36,257 nucleotides of DNA from Paraburkholderia solitsugae (GTDB lineage: Bacteria; Pseudomonadota; Gammaproteobacteria; Burkholderiales; Burkholderiaceae). Below, in pieces: positions 9,047 through 17,301 of the stretch (position 1 is its first letter; each line of letters begins with the position of its first letter). The DNA lies in assembly GCF_013177695.1 (NCBI RefSeq), contig NZ_WOEY01000146.1, forward strand, positions 1 to 36,257, read 5' to 3'. The notes under the pieces are model-generated. The model did no database searches. It saw nothing but the letters and a program-made list of their open reading frames with translations, and was not told where the DNA came from. The position numbers were made by a program, and so were the translations under genes.

Positions 9047-9067
9047 TGGTGCCCGGCTGGGATCGAA
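9047..9067 (-). repeat. Left att-like copy of the tRNA-Arg 3' end
   Basis: The minus strand reads TTCGATCCCAGCCGGGC then ACCA. This equals the last 23 bases of the tRNA at 23881-23956 with GC missing before ACCA. A 17-bp core is identical. It is too short to be a tRNA gene and lies in non-coding DNA 130 bp after the oxidoreductase. Confidence 0.75.
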
Positions 9068-9122
9068 AAAATCGGCTGAAGGTACGCCAGATAAGGCATT
9101 AAGAGGCACCCACTGCCTTACG

Positions 9123-9151
9123 GGTACGACTAGGGGTACCACTGCCGTACC
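9123..9151. repeat. Cluster of regularly spaced GTAC motifs near the left att
   Basis: GTAC occurs at 9124-9127, 9136-9139 and 9147-9150, spaced 11-12 bp, with another at 9082-9085. Spacing near one helical turn, next to an att-like repeat, suggests former integrase arm or excisionase sites. Apart from these motifs, 8917-9332 holds no gene that I can support. Confidence 0.3.
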
Positions 9152-9332
9152 ATTGCGGTTCTTTTGCAACAAATTATTACGAGATACCGATAGCGCCGGC
9201 CAACCCTCAGCGATCCATCGATACTGAACGAACGATACGGCGGCTCACGACCCGGAGCGATCAATTGACAATTGTGAAAGCGGACCTTCAACGTTTGATC
9301 CATGTAATCACCCGATCATGATGCGGGGCGCT

Positions 9333-9923
9333 TCATAGCTTGAATGGAAGACTGTCGAATTCACATGCAAGGACGATTCTCTTGTAAATTTCATCATTCG
9401 TTTCGCCGTGCAAACCGAATGTCAGATAGTAGTTCTTCCCTTCATGCTTGTGGAACACGAACCACTCTCCCGTCATCCTATTCGACGAGCTCCTGATCTC
9501 GATTGGCTCAATGACCACATGGTGGGAAAGGTACTTGGTGAACGCATCATCAACATGCCCCGAGCCACTGGCTTGAGCAGCCTTGGCCCACACCTCTTTG
9601 AAGTGACGATCACCTTCCCTACTGCGCAGAAAGTTAAGCAAATTCTTTATGTGAAACCTCGGGCTGGTGAAATGCTTTTTATAGAGACCGGTCAACGGCG
9701 CATGTTGAAATTGATCCTCTTGACCTGTCGCATTTGAAGAGCGAAGCCCTTCGAGCACTTTGATCGGTTGAGTAAGATCAAACGTCGAAAAGATTCTATT
9801 AATCTCAAACGAATACGCTTGCTCGAGCAAGACCGTATTGATTCTCGATAACTCGAGCCCGTGGAACGCAACAGACTCGGCAGCCCAAGCAATCAATTCT
9901 TCACGGGATGGGGAAGCGACCAT
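9333..9923 (-). CDS. Hypothetical protein, low-GC island gene
   Basis: 196 aa from ATG 9923, chosen because AGGAG lies five bases upstream; a longer start at 9971 lacks support. The protein appears soluble, with no signal peptide or membrane segment. Visible segments include an N-terminal helix (REELIAWAAESVAFHGLEL), a basic-aromatic central part (TGLYKKHFTSPRFHIKNLLNFL) and a beta-rich C-terminus (GEWFVFHKHEGKNYYLTFGLH). I do not recognise a family. Its base composition is clearly more AT-rich than the core genes, consistent with horizontal gain. It is the first gene inside the left att-like repeat. Confidence 0.75.
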   Translation of the reverse strand: MVASPSREELIAWAAESVAFHGLELSRINTVLLEQAYSFEINRIFSTFDLTQPIKVLEGLRSSNATGQEDQFQHAPLTGLYKKHFTSPRFHIKNLLNFLRSREGDRHFKEVWAKAAQASGSGHVDDAFTKYLSHHVVIEPIEIRSSSNRMTGEWFVFHKHEGKNYYLTFGLHGETNDEIYKRIVLACEFDSLPFKL

Positions 9924-9971
9924 GTCTCCTGAAACTCCTGCTGAATGGGACAACTGAGGAATCGAACACAA

Positions 9972-10763
9972 GGCGATCGCACAATGATCGACGATCTACA
10001 CCCGAATGTCGAACGTCTCGAACTGGCCGCTCCACGCTCATGCCACCCTGTGATCGACCCGCAGGGGACTGTCCCGCTGTCCGACAACTGACGGTCGCGC
10101 TGCGGCGCAATTCGTTGATCGAACCGAGTGGATTCTGAACTCGGGAGGACGGCGTTGTCCGGGATTTACGCGTGGCAAGTCGCAATGATTTCAGGGCTGG
10201 ATGCTTCTTGGAATTGACCGCCGCTCCAGTCCCCGAACAATTCGATCTTGCGAAATCCGGCTACGTCGATGCTACTCGCCAGTTCATCGCTGGAGATGAA
10301 GCGCAATCCGAGCATCGCACAAGCACTGGCTCTTGCGCCGCACTCGTGACGGGATGGCAAGTGCTCTGCAACATGACCTGCGCAACGCTGTCGCGCCGAT
10401 GCGGTCAAATTGTCAAAGCCCCGTAGCTGTGGCATTGGAGGTCTTCATGAAGGCGCGATATGCGATGATGTTCGCGGCGCCCGGCGTAGCCGCGTTGTGA
10501 CGCGCCGCGTGCCGCGTGCTGCGCCGCCCGACGCCGCACAAACCCTGCTTGCGCAGTTGACGCGTAAGGAACAGCGCGAAACTGAAGTGGTCGCAACCAG
10601 CCGGTTCGCCTGCTAAGCGGACCGCGATCCGTCCAGAATGTCTCAATAAACTTGGGCAAGGCCACTCGGCCCGCTTTTAGCTCGCCATTTAGCGCTGATA
10701 TAGGAAAATCGACTTTATGGCGCGGTCCCTGCTTAATGCACGAATCTGGGTGTCATAACCGAC
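9972..10763. other. Gene-poor stretch with one decayed gene
   Basis: About 790 bp. Apart from the methyltransferase remnant described separately I see no supported gene. Short open frames here lack ribosome-binding sites and have low-complexity, arginine-rich translations typical of non-coding high-GC DNA. Confidence 0.5.
10166..10320 (-). pseudogene. C-terminal remnant of a class I SAM methyltransferase
   Basis: The last ~47 codons before the stop at 10166 read RFISSDELASSIDVAGFRKI..., then ELFGDWSGGQF...SPEIIATCHA. This matches the usual end of small SAM-dependent methyltransferases (an E[ML]xxLLxxAGF helix, then a strand and a terminal SPEIIVVAR-type strand). The SAM-binding GxGxG half is missing; upstream of about 10320 the translation loses similarity. 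The remnant cannot be functional. Recognition is by eye. Confidence 0.55.
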
Positions 10764-11108
10764 ATGCGAAACGCGCCATACATCAAAAGCCGATTGCTGA
10801 TCGTCGCGGCGTTCGCGTTGCCCGCGTTCGTTTTCACCAACGGCTGTAAGTCGACGGCGACGCCGTCCGTGACCGCACCGGGGGAGATCGCCACTGACGA
10901 CGCTACGCTCGCCGCCCGGGTGAAGCAGGCGCTCGTCGCGGACCCGGGGCTGAGATCGTTGCCGATGAGCGTCGCGACGTATCGAGGCGTCGTGCAGTTG
11001 TCAGGATACGTGGACTCGGAGGTACAGATTCAGAAAGCGCTTGCCGTGACGCGCGGCGTGCCGGGAGTGCAATCCGTGAGCAACGATCTGCACCTCCGGC
11101 CGCAATGA
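10764..11108 (+). CDS. BON-domain lipoprotein (OsmY-like, single domain)
   Basis: 114 aa. A hydrophobic leader ends with FTNGC, a plausible though not ideal lipobox. After a short linker, residues about 45-112 form one BON domain: DATLAARVKQALVADPGL, then VATYRGVVQLSGYVDS, then a helix and VPGVQSVSNDLHLRP. BON domains bind phospholipid and occur in envelope-stress proteins; OsmY has two, this protein one. The location is probably the periplasmic face of a membrane. It is isolated, with no clear operon partner. Confidence 0.85.
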   Translation: MRNAPYIKSRLLIVAAFALPAFVFTNGCKSTATPSVTAPGEIATDDATLAARVKQALVADPGLRSLPMSVATYRGVVQLSGYVDSEVQIQKALAVTRGVPGVQSVSNDLHLRPQ

Positions 11109-11556
11109 CGCGCGTTCGCCGGAAAACAGATGACGAACGAATAACGCAGGAGAGCGCGCCAAAGCGAGGGCTGCCTCACAAGCGACAAGATCCTGACGCG
11201 AGACAGCAATGCGTGTGCTGCGCGCGATCGGCGGTTCCGCCAATGGCATAGTGCATCTGCGCTTTGACGACCATTCCCCTGCGCTCTATTAGGGTCACCG
11301 ATTTCCGGGCCGACCGTGATCGACCCACTCCGGCCGTTGGAGCCAGCGCGGCGTGAATGGCGGCTTCCGGGGTCCAGCGGTCATTCGTGCACGCTTGCCG
11401 CCCGTCAAGTCATCGGCCACCGTTCGGATAACCGCGAATTTTATCGATCGAGAGTGGCGGCTTACGCAACGACCATATGACCTCCTCACTTTCGACCCAT
11501 CTCCGACACTCGAGAATGGAAAACTGGATACCGTAGAGCAGCCTTTGAGCGACCGC
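11109..11556. other. Intergenic stretch, no supported gene
   Basis: About 450 bp after the BON gene. No open frame has both a ribosome-binding site and a protein-like composition. The stretch 11310-11400 reads like the dispersed non-coding sequence often mis-called as ORFs in Burkholderia, but I cannot prove repetition from one window. Confidence 0.4.
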
Positions 11557-11997
11557 CTACAGGTGTCGGCACTGTCGTTGGCCCAACGCAGTCTGATCTA
11601 TGACGCTCGCCAAAGCGCGTGACGGAACCCATTGGCCTCCCTGTGCAATGAATCGGGAGGTTGCGTCGACGACCGTCTGGTTGCCGTCAACATTGAACAC
11701 AGCAAAGACAGGTGCGACGGCCGACTCCACGAGGGAAAATTGCTGCTTTTCGAATCTGCCCAGGTCAATGCGGCCTTCGGCATCGAAAGTGAGAATGGAA
11801 AACGTGTTCAGAACGACGCGCACCGGGTTTCTGGCCACAAGCTCGACCACGACGCTGGCCATTCGCGCTCGTTGCCCCGCAAAAACGGGCAGACAGTGGC
11901 TTGCCGGATCTCGCAGCATCCGGTCGAACTTGGCGTTTGACAGCCGCCAGAGGGTATCGTCACGAGCGACCAGAAACGTTCGGCAAGAAAAGCCCAT
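11557..11997 (-). CDS. Hypothetical protein
   Basis: 146 aa from ATG 11997 (MGFSCRTFLVARDDTLWRLS). The frame continues open upstream to 12438, but that part is antisense noise over a better gene. From 11997 the composition is protein-like: a small-domain pattern (LWRLSNAKFDRMLRDP), a beta-rich middle (VVVELVARNPVRVVLN, ILTFDAEGRIDL) and a C-terminal TSRFIAQGGQWVPS. No signal peptide or membrane segment. No family recognised. It lies 85 bp after another small minus-strand gene and may be cotranscribed. Confidence 0.65.
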   Translation of the reverse strand: MGFSCRTFLVARDDTLWRLSNAKFDRMLRDPASHCLPVFAGQRARMASVVVELVARNPVRVVLNTFSILTFDAEGRIDLGRFEKQQFSLVESAVAPVFAVFNVDGNQTVVDATSRFIAQGGQWVPSRALASVIDQTALGQRQCRHL

Positions 11998-12082
11998 GGT
12001 TCTGCCCCGTGCATTAACGGTGATGCTCACCAGAGTAAGGACCGCCTTAGCGTGAGGATGGAAGCGCTTGCCTCTTGACGTC

Positions 12083-12472
12083 TCACTGGATGATCTCGCC
12101 GCTCCATCGATCACGGTTGGCCCAGAACGAACACTGCGCGCATTTTTCACCTTCCGGGTAGTCAATGCCTTCCTCATGCGGGCAGCCGACGATACGATCG
12201 ACGGCCACCACCGATTTGGCACCATGCTGATCGATGAATCGAACGATTGCTTCAGCGACTTCTGGGTCGATTCTCGCATCGGTTGTTTTGCAGAACCACC
12301 GCTCAATAGGGTTGGCGTCAGCACCTTCGTGCGCGACGATGCCAACAGAGACCTTCGTCGCTCTCGTGTCGTCTGGCCCGTAGAAGGCAACCGTTGCCAC
12401 CGGATAGCCACAGAAGCCTTTGTCACGTTTTTTCGCAAACTTGTCCCGGTACCACTGAGCCTTGAATGTCAT
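12083..12472 (-). CDS. Hypothetical protein with a Cys/His cluster
   Basis: 129 aa from ATG 12472, which follows a strong GGGAGGGGG ribosome-binding site. The upstream in-frame start at 12538 has none. The C-terminal part has VGCPHEEGI then GEKCAQCSFW, a CxH...CxxC arrangement that could bind zinc. The N-terminus is basic (AQWYRDKFAKKRDKGF). No family is recognised and no signal peptide is seen. It precedes the hypothetical gene at 11557-11997 on the same strand, so a two-gene unit is likely. Role unknown; cargo inside the candidate island. Confidence 0.75.
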   Translation of the reverse strand: MTFKAQWYRDKFAKKRDKGFCGYPVATVAFYGPDDTRATKVSVGIVAHEGADANPIERWFCKTTDARIDPEVAEAIVRFIDQHGAKSVVAVDRIVGCPHEEGIDYPEGEKCAQCSFWANRDRWSGEIIQ

Positions 12473-12666
12473 GCCCCCTCCCTCGCATGCCTTGCCGGGT
12501 GACGTAAGCGGCGTCACCCAAGTACACAAAGCGCCCACGTTTTTACGCCTTCACCGTCCGCCAGACAAGCGGGTTCAGGAAGTAGTGGCTGCGTGGGCAG
12601 AGCAAGGGGCGCTTGAAGTATAGGCGCGAGCGACCGCGATGGAGTGACTCACACCGGTCGGTGATC

Positions 12667-12716
12667 GGCGGTAATCCGCCATGAAGGGACGTTCAAAGGA
12701 GCAGAGTTGAACGTCC
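12667..12716 (-). repeat. Two adjacent perfect hairpins in non-coding DNA
   Basis: GGCGG-TAAT-CCGCC (12667-12680) is followed by GGACGTTCA (12687-12695) and TGAACGTCC (12708-12716), a 9-bp stem with a 12-nt loop. No gene covers them. They may belong to a dispersed intergenic repeat or a small structured RNA; neither can be decided here. Confidence 0.5.
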
Positions 12717-12808
12717 GTAGGTCGGTCCAACGAGACACGCTGCGATATAGTCGTTTGTAACAACCGGGCCAACTGATTTTCGCCGCGCGGGCGAGAGCCG
12801 TCATCGGC

Positions 12809-12847
12809 ATCCCATCTCGTATGACTCAGGCTTTGGTACCCTTTCAT
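12809..12847 (-). pseudogene. N-terminal scrap of an IS200/IS605-type transposase (TnpA)
   Basis: Thirteen residues, MKGYQSLSHTRWD, match the conserved start of IS200-like Y1 transposases (M-K-x-Y-x-S-L-S-H-T-x-W-D). The following residues do not continue the expected YHVVFxPKYR. No catalytic HUH motif or tyrosine is present. This is a short relic only. Confidence 0.5.
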
Positions 12848-13160
12848 GGTGGGTAGTTTCTTTTGGCAGAATTCGGAGATTCGCGGGGGCGGCCTTGAAG
12901 GTTGGCCAGCCGGTGGTAGAGCCGGGGGCGAACTTCCGCGAGTTACTACGTGGCGATCAGGTACAGCAGATGAAAAGACAGTTCACAAGACATGTGCAAC
13001 GCAGCGGACGGGCAAACCCCGGACGGTTGGTCCACCCGATAATTCGGTCGAACCAGACTCAAACGGAGATTCGCCCAGTCTGCGCTAGGCCGGAGGGCCT
13101 GCTGGTTGATTCCGCAACTGCTCTCCTTGAAAATACGCGGCTTCAGCGCTTGCGGCAACA
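12848..13160. other. Junction region before the SNF2 gene
   Basis: About 310 bp between the transposase scrap and the SNF2 helicase. A plus-strand frame (12895-13185) is open but has no strong ribosome-binding site and no recognised domain, so I do not call it a gene. A stop at 13128 bounds the SNF2 frame upstream. Confidence 0.35.
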
Positions 13161-15863
13161 GTGCGATTGGGACGGGCGCTTTTGACTGCTCCCGACATTC
13201 TCGCGCCACACCTTACGCCCAGCGGACACCTGCTTGCGTTGCCGGTGGACGACGCCGCGCCACTATTGGCGGATGAAATACGACTGCGGCTAGTCAGTGC
13301 TTTTGCGCTTGGCGCGGGGCATGGCTTGCTGCATCTGGGCACGGTGGAAATTGGTCGCATTTTGCCCCCCGCATGGGCCTGGTGGCGTGATTTTGCCGCG
13401 CGTTATGTCACCGCCTTGTGCGCTACGCCCGAAGGCGGCGAGATCGCGGTCGTCACGCCTGCTGCCAAGGATTTCGATGTCCTGATTGTCGATGCGCCGC
13501 CGATGACGGGCGGGGAGTATCTAACGCCAGATGTGCTGGCCACGCTGTGGGACGACATCAATACCGCCTTGCACCAGGAACTGGCGACCGCAAAAGTCTC
13601 GCTTCAGGATTTCCTCAAGTTACGCCACCCGGCCTGGAATCTCGTCGGCCGCGTGCATTTCAACCTCGCTGAGAACCGCAAGGATCCGGAGTCACCGTTC
13701 GCCTTCCTCGCGACTTACACTTCGCGCCTGTCGGCGCATGGCAAAGCGCAACACCAGCCACTGTCGCAAGCCCTGGCGGAATATTCGGGAGCCAGGAGCA
13801 AGGCGCAGCTCTTGTCTCTGCTGCTGCCGGTGCAGCGCGCCGCGGAACACTGCGATTGGCTTCGCGAAATGGTGGATACCGGCGAGATATACCATCCGCT
13901 GCGCTGGACGCCGCTTGATGCCCACCGCTTTCTCACTGACCTGCCCAGACTCGAAACCGCAGGTATTGTCGTTCGCACGCCAAGCGTCTGGCAGTCTGGC
14001 CGTCCTGCTCGTCCCGTTGTGAAAGCCAGCGTCGGCGCTCGGCCGCCTTCGCTCCTGGGCAAGGAGGCGTTGCTCGACTTCAATACGGAGGTGTCCCTCG
14101 ACGGCGAGCGTCTCAGCGCCTCTGAGGTCAGGGATCTGCTTAAAGGCGCTGATGGTTTGCAACTCATCCGCGGTCGCTGGGTCGAGGTGGACAAGAAAAA
14201 GCTCAGTCGCCTCCTGAAGCGATTCGAGGCCGTGGAACAGGCGGCTAAAACCGGTCTGCCCTTAAATGAGGCCCTACGCCTTCTGGCGGGTGTTTCGCTC
14301 GAAGATAGCAGCGACCCCACTGACCACGACTGGTCGCAGCTTGTTGCAGGGCCATGGCTGGCCGGCATCTTGCAAGAGTTGCGTCAGCCGGAGGGCTTGG
14401 CGCAGATCAGCCCGGGACCCGAACTCAAGGCCAGTCTGCGGCCCTACCAACAGGCCGGCGTGCGGTGGTTGTACCTGCTCACCCGGCTCGGACTGGGCGC
14501 TTGCCTGGCGGACGATATGGGCTTGGGCAAGACCATGCAGATACTCTCGCTGCTGCTGGTGCTGAAGCGCGAAAGCGCCGAGGCGCGGCCTAGCCTGCTG
14601 GTCGCCCCCGCATCGCTGCTGGCCAACTGGGCGGCAGAGGCCGAGCGCTTTGCCCCCGGCTTGCGCCTGCTGGTCGCCCATCCGTCGGTCATGCCGGCGA
14701 CAGATTTGCGTGCGCTGGACGCCGCGCGGCTTGCGGACATCGATCTCGTCGTCACCAGCTTTGGCTCGCTTCTTCGCCAGCCGGTGCTGGGGACCATCCA
14801 ATGGCGCGTCGCCGTCGTCGATGAAGCGCAGGCGATCAAGAATCCGAGCGCCAAGCAAACGCGACAGGTCAAGCAGCTCCATGCACAATCGCGCATCGCG
14901 CTGACCGGAACCCCCGTGGAAAACCGCCTGTCCGATCTGTGGTCCATTTTCGATTTCACCCACCCCGGATTGCTGGGCTCAGACAAGGTCTTTGCCAACT
15001 TTACCCGGCGGCTGGCGAAGGCCGAGCACTTCGGTCCGCTGCGAACGCTCGTGCGGCCCTACATCCTGCGCCGCCTGAAGACCGACAGGCGGGTAATCGA
15101 CGACCTTCCGGACAAGACCGAACTCAAGGCCTGGTGCCACCTGAGCCCGAGCCAGGCAGCACTTTATCAGCGTGCGGTTAAGGATCTGGCCGCCGCGCTT
15201 GACGACGCCGAAGGTATCGGTCGCAAGGGTGTAGTGTTGAGCTTCCTGATGCGCTTCAAACAGATATGCAACCATCCGTCGCAATGGTTGGGCGACGCGG
15301 CGTGGAAGGCGCAAGACAGCGGCAAGTTCGCCCGCCTGCGCCAACTGGCCGAAGTCATTGCCGCCAAGCAGGAAAAGGTGCTGGTATTCACCCAGTTCCG
15401 CGAGACCACTGAGCCGCTCGCTGCATTTCTGGGTTCAATCTTTGGACGCGAAGGTCTGGTGCTCCATGGTGGCACCCCGGTAGCCAAGCGCCGCGCATTG
15501 GTCAAGCAATTCCAGGAAGATGAGCTGACGCCCTTCTTCGTGCTGTCGCTCAAGGCCGGCGGGGCGGGTCTGAATCTCACCGCCGCTTCGCATGTGATCC
15601 ACTATGACCGGTGGTGGAACCCGGCCGTGGAAAATCAGGCGACTGATCGTGCGTTTCGTATCGGCCAGCAGAGGAACGTTCTGGTGCATAAGTTCATCTG
15701 CCGTGGCACGATCGAGGAGCGTATCGACCAGTTGATCGAAGCGAAGCAGCAATTGGTGAAGGACGTGCTAGAGGGCGGGGCGGAACTCCTGCTCACCGAG
15801 TTGAGCGATCGTGAATTGCTCGATCTCGTGAAGCTCGACGTTCATGCCGCGCAAGAAAATTGA
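13161..15863 (+). CDS. SNF2-family DEAD/DEAH-type helicase/translocase
   Basis: 900 aa. The N-terminal half is a bacterial SNF2-associated region. The ATPase core has motif I DDMGLGKTMQ (Lys457), motif II DEAQ (Asp554), motif III ALTGTPVENR, the C-terminal lobe motif KAGGAGLNLTAASHV and motif VI QATDRAFRIGQQR. All catalytic motifs are intact. SNF2 enzymes translocate on double-stranded DNA and remodel bound proteins. The start is uncertain: GTG 13161 has no clear ribosome-binding site and the frame opens only at 13131, so a few N-terminal residues could have been lost when upstream DNA was rearranged. A SWIM-domain gene follows after 18 bp, the usual partner. Likely role is DNA repair, transcription recycling or defence. 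Confidence 0.92.
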   Translation: MRLGRALLTAPDILAPHLTPSGHLLALPVDDAAPLLADEIRLRLVSAFALGAGHGLLHLGTVEIGRILPPAWAWWRDFAARYVTALCATPEGGEIAVVTPAAKDFDVLIVDAPPMTGGEYLTPDVLATLWDDINTALHQELATAKVSLQDFLKLRHPAWNLVGRVHFNLAENRKDPESPFAFLATYTSRLSAHGKAQHQPLSQALAEYSGARSKAQLLSLLLPVQRAAEHCDWLREMVDTGEIYHPLRWTPLDAHRFLTDLPRLETAGIVVRTPSVWQSGRPARPVVKASVGARPPSLLGKEALLDFNTEVSLDGERLSASEVRDLLKGADGLQLIRGRWVEVDKKKLSRLLKRFEAVEQAAKTGLPLNEALRLLAGVSLEDSSDPTDHDWSQLVAGPWLAGILQELRQPEGLAQISPGPELKASLRPYQQAGVRWLYLLTRLGLGACLADDMGLGKTMQILSLLLVLKRESAEARPSLLVAPASLLANWAAEAERFAPGLRLLVAHPSVMPATDLRALDAARLADIDLVVTSFGSLLRQPVLGTIQWRVAVVDEAQAIKNPSAKQTRQVKQLHAQSRIALTGTPVENRLSDLWSIFDFTHPGLLGSDKVFANFTRRLAKAEHFGPLRTLVRPYILRRLKTDRRVIDDLPDKTELKAWCHLSPSQAALYQRAVKDLAAALDDAEGIGRKGVVLSFLMRFKQICNHPSQWLGDAAWKAQDSGKFARLRQLAEVIAAKQEKVLVFTQFRETTEPLAAFLGSIFGREGLVLHGGTPVAKRRALVKQFQEDELTPFFVLSLKAGGAGLNLTAASHVIHYDRWWNPAVENQATDRAFRIGQQRNVLVHKFICRGTIEERIDQLIEAKQQLVKDVLEGGAELLLTELSDRELLDLVKLDVHAAQEN

Positions 15864-15881
15864 TCGTCAAGAGGAAGCGCA

Positions 15882-16904
15882 ATGAGTTACGGGGGATGGA
15901 AGCCCTATGTCTCGGTCGCCGAGCGCAGAAAAAAGGCTGAACTGGCCGCCGCGAAGGCTAATAAGGCCGGTGCGGTCCTGTCGCCAATCGCGTCGTATCG
16001 CGGTGCCATCGCCAAGACGTTCTGGGGCAAGGCATGGTGCGACAATCTGGAAGGCTATAGCGACTATGCCAACCGCCTGCCGCGCGGCCGTACCTATGTG
16101 CGCAACGGTTCCGTGATCGACCTTCAGATTACGGCCGGCGAAGTCCGCGCGCAGGTAATGGGTTCGAGCCTCTACACGGTTGCTGTGACCGTGACGACGT
16201 GTCCTGAAAAGCAATGGCGAGCGATCGGAGCCGATTGCGCGGGGTCGATCGATTCGATCGTGGAACTCTTGCAGGGCAAGCTCTCAACAGCCGTGATGGA
16301 GCGCATCTGCAAACCTGGCACCGGTCTTTTCCCAGCGCCGAAGGAAATCAAGTTCAATTGCAGCTGCCCGGACTGGGCTTCGATGTGCAAGCACGTTGCT
16401 GCCGTGCTCTACGGCGTCGGCGCGCGGCTCGACCAGCAGCCAGAATTCCTTTTCGCCTTGCGGCGGGTCGATGCCAATGATCTTGTCAGTCAGGTCGGTG
16501 CCGGCCTGCCTAAATCGAGAAAACGCCCGGCTACCGGCAAGGTCCTCGACGACGCGTTGGTGGCCGATGTGTTTGGCATCGAGATGGCCGAAGCTTACCC
16601 ATCGGTGAAGACTGCTGCCGGACGTACCAAGCCATCGGAAGGCAAGGTGACAGCAAAGAAGGCGGCCAAGTCTGCTGTCTCGACAACCCGGAAGCCAGCT
16701 GCGACCGCGAAGACTGTGGCGGACACGGACAATAAATCGGTAACAAAGAAGTTGCCAGTCAAGCCATCTGCTGGGCCACGTAAATCAACATCCAGCGACG
16801 TCGTTTCCGGTAAAGCAAACGTGGCGACCTCGCCTGCAACGCCGAAAAAGGCTGCAACAAGGAAGCGCGCCAGTGCTCAACCGGTGAAAAGTAAATCTCG
16901 CTAA
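15882..16904 (+). CDS. SWIM zinc-finger protein with H1-like basic tail
   Basis: 340 aa. Residues about 1-180 form the SWIM-protein core (SYRGAIAKTFWGKAWCDNLE, LPRGRTYVRNGSV). The SWIM motif itself is CSCPDWASMCKHVAAV: Cys160, Cys162, Cys169 and His171. Residues about 240-340 are a Lys/Ala/Ser/Thr/Pro-rich tail resembling histone-H1-like proteins and probably bind DNA without specificity. AGAGGAAG precedes the ATG, 18 bp after the SNF2 stop, so the two are translationally linked. SWIM domains are known partners of bacterial SNF2 ATPases, where they may target the helicase to DNA or protein. Inside the candidate island this pair is the largest intact cargo. Confidence 0.92.
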   Translation: MSYGGWKPYVSVAERRKKAELAAAKANKAGAVLSPIASYRGAIAKTFWGKAWCDNLEGYSDYANRLPRGRTYVRNGSVIDLQITAGEVRAQVMGSSLYTVAVTVTTCPEKQWRAIGADCAGSIDSIVELLQGKLSTAVMERICKPGTGLFPAPKEIKFNCSCPDWASMCKHVAAVLYGVGARLDQQPEFLFALRRVDANDLVSQVGAGLPKSRKRPATGKVLDDALVADVFGIEMAEAYPSVKTAAGRTKPSEGKVTAKKAAKSAVSTTRKPAATAKTVADTDNKSVTKKLPVKPSAGPRKSTSSDVVSGKANVATSPATPKKAATRKRASAQPVKSKSR

Positions 16905-17301
16905 ACTCCGATTTCATCTCGCATGGCGACTCGGGAGACGATTGACGTCGATGAATGAAATTCTTCTCATCGGGAAACCCCGGCGTCTGGCGAAGTCTCC
17001 CGATCATGTTGAACGTCAGCGGACGTATCCGGTTCAGGATTTCACAGACCAGATTGGGGGTATTTTCAATACTTGGACGACCGCTTCGTGAACATTGCCA
17101 ACAGCCGTAATGGCCGATCACTTGACGAGCGTGACCGTCGCGGAAGGTCCGTTGTCTGGGCGGAGCCGACGCTCGAATGTCCGTCTGAGAGCTCGATCGA
17201 ACGACCGAAGATGGCCGGGTGCTGTCTCATGCGATGCGTATGTAGCTCGAAACTCGTGAGTAGTTGATCGGCTGCACGCGCCCGAGCGTCGCCGCCTTTC
17301 G
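16905..17301. other. Intergenic region, no supported gene
   Basis: About 400 bp between the SWIM gene and the DUF1330 gene. Open frames on both strands have arginine/serine-rich translations without ribosome-binding sites. I see no promoter or RNA that I can support. Confidence 0.4.

Noticed and set aside
9047..9067. A second tRNA gene at the left repeat
   Set aside because: Only the 3' 21 bases are present; no anticodon or D-arm follows.
12000..12438. Upstream extension of the 146-aa hypothetical gene to 12438
   Set aside because: It overlaps the better-supported gene at 12083-12472 in another frame, and its residues look like noise.
11600..12502. Plus-strand frames opposite the two small hypothetical genes
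   Set aside because: The minus-strand frames have better ribosome-binding sites and more protein-like composition; the plus frames lack both.
12895..13185. Possible 96-aa gene before the SNF2 helicase
   Set aside because: It has no clear ribosome-binding site or domain and runs into the helicase start; I could not support it.
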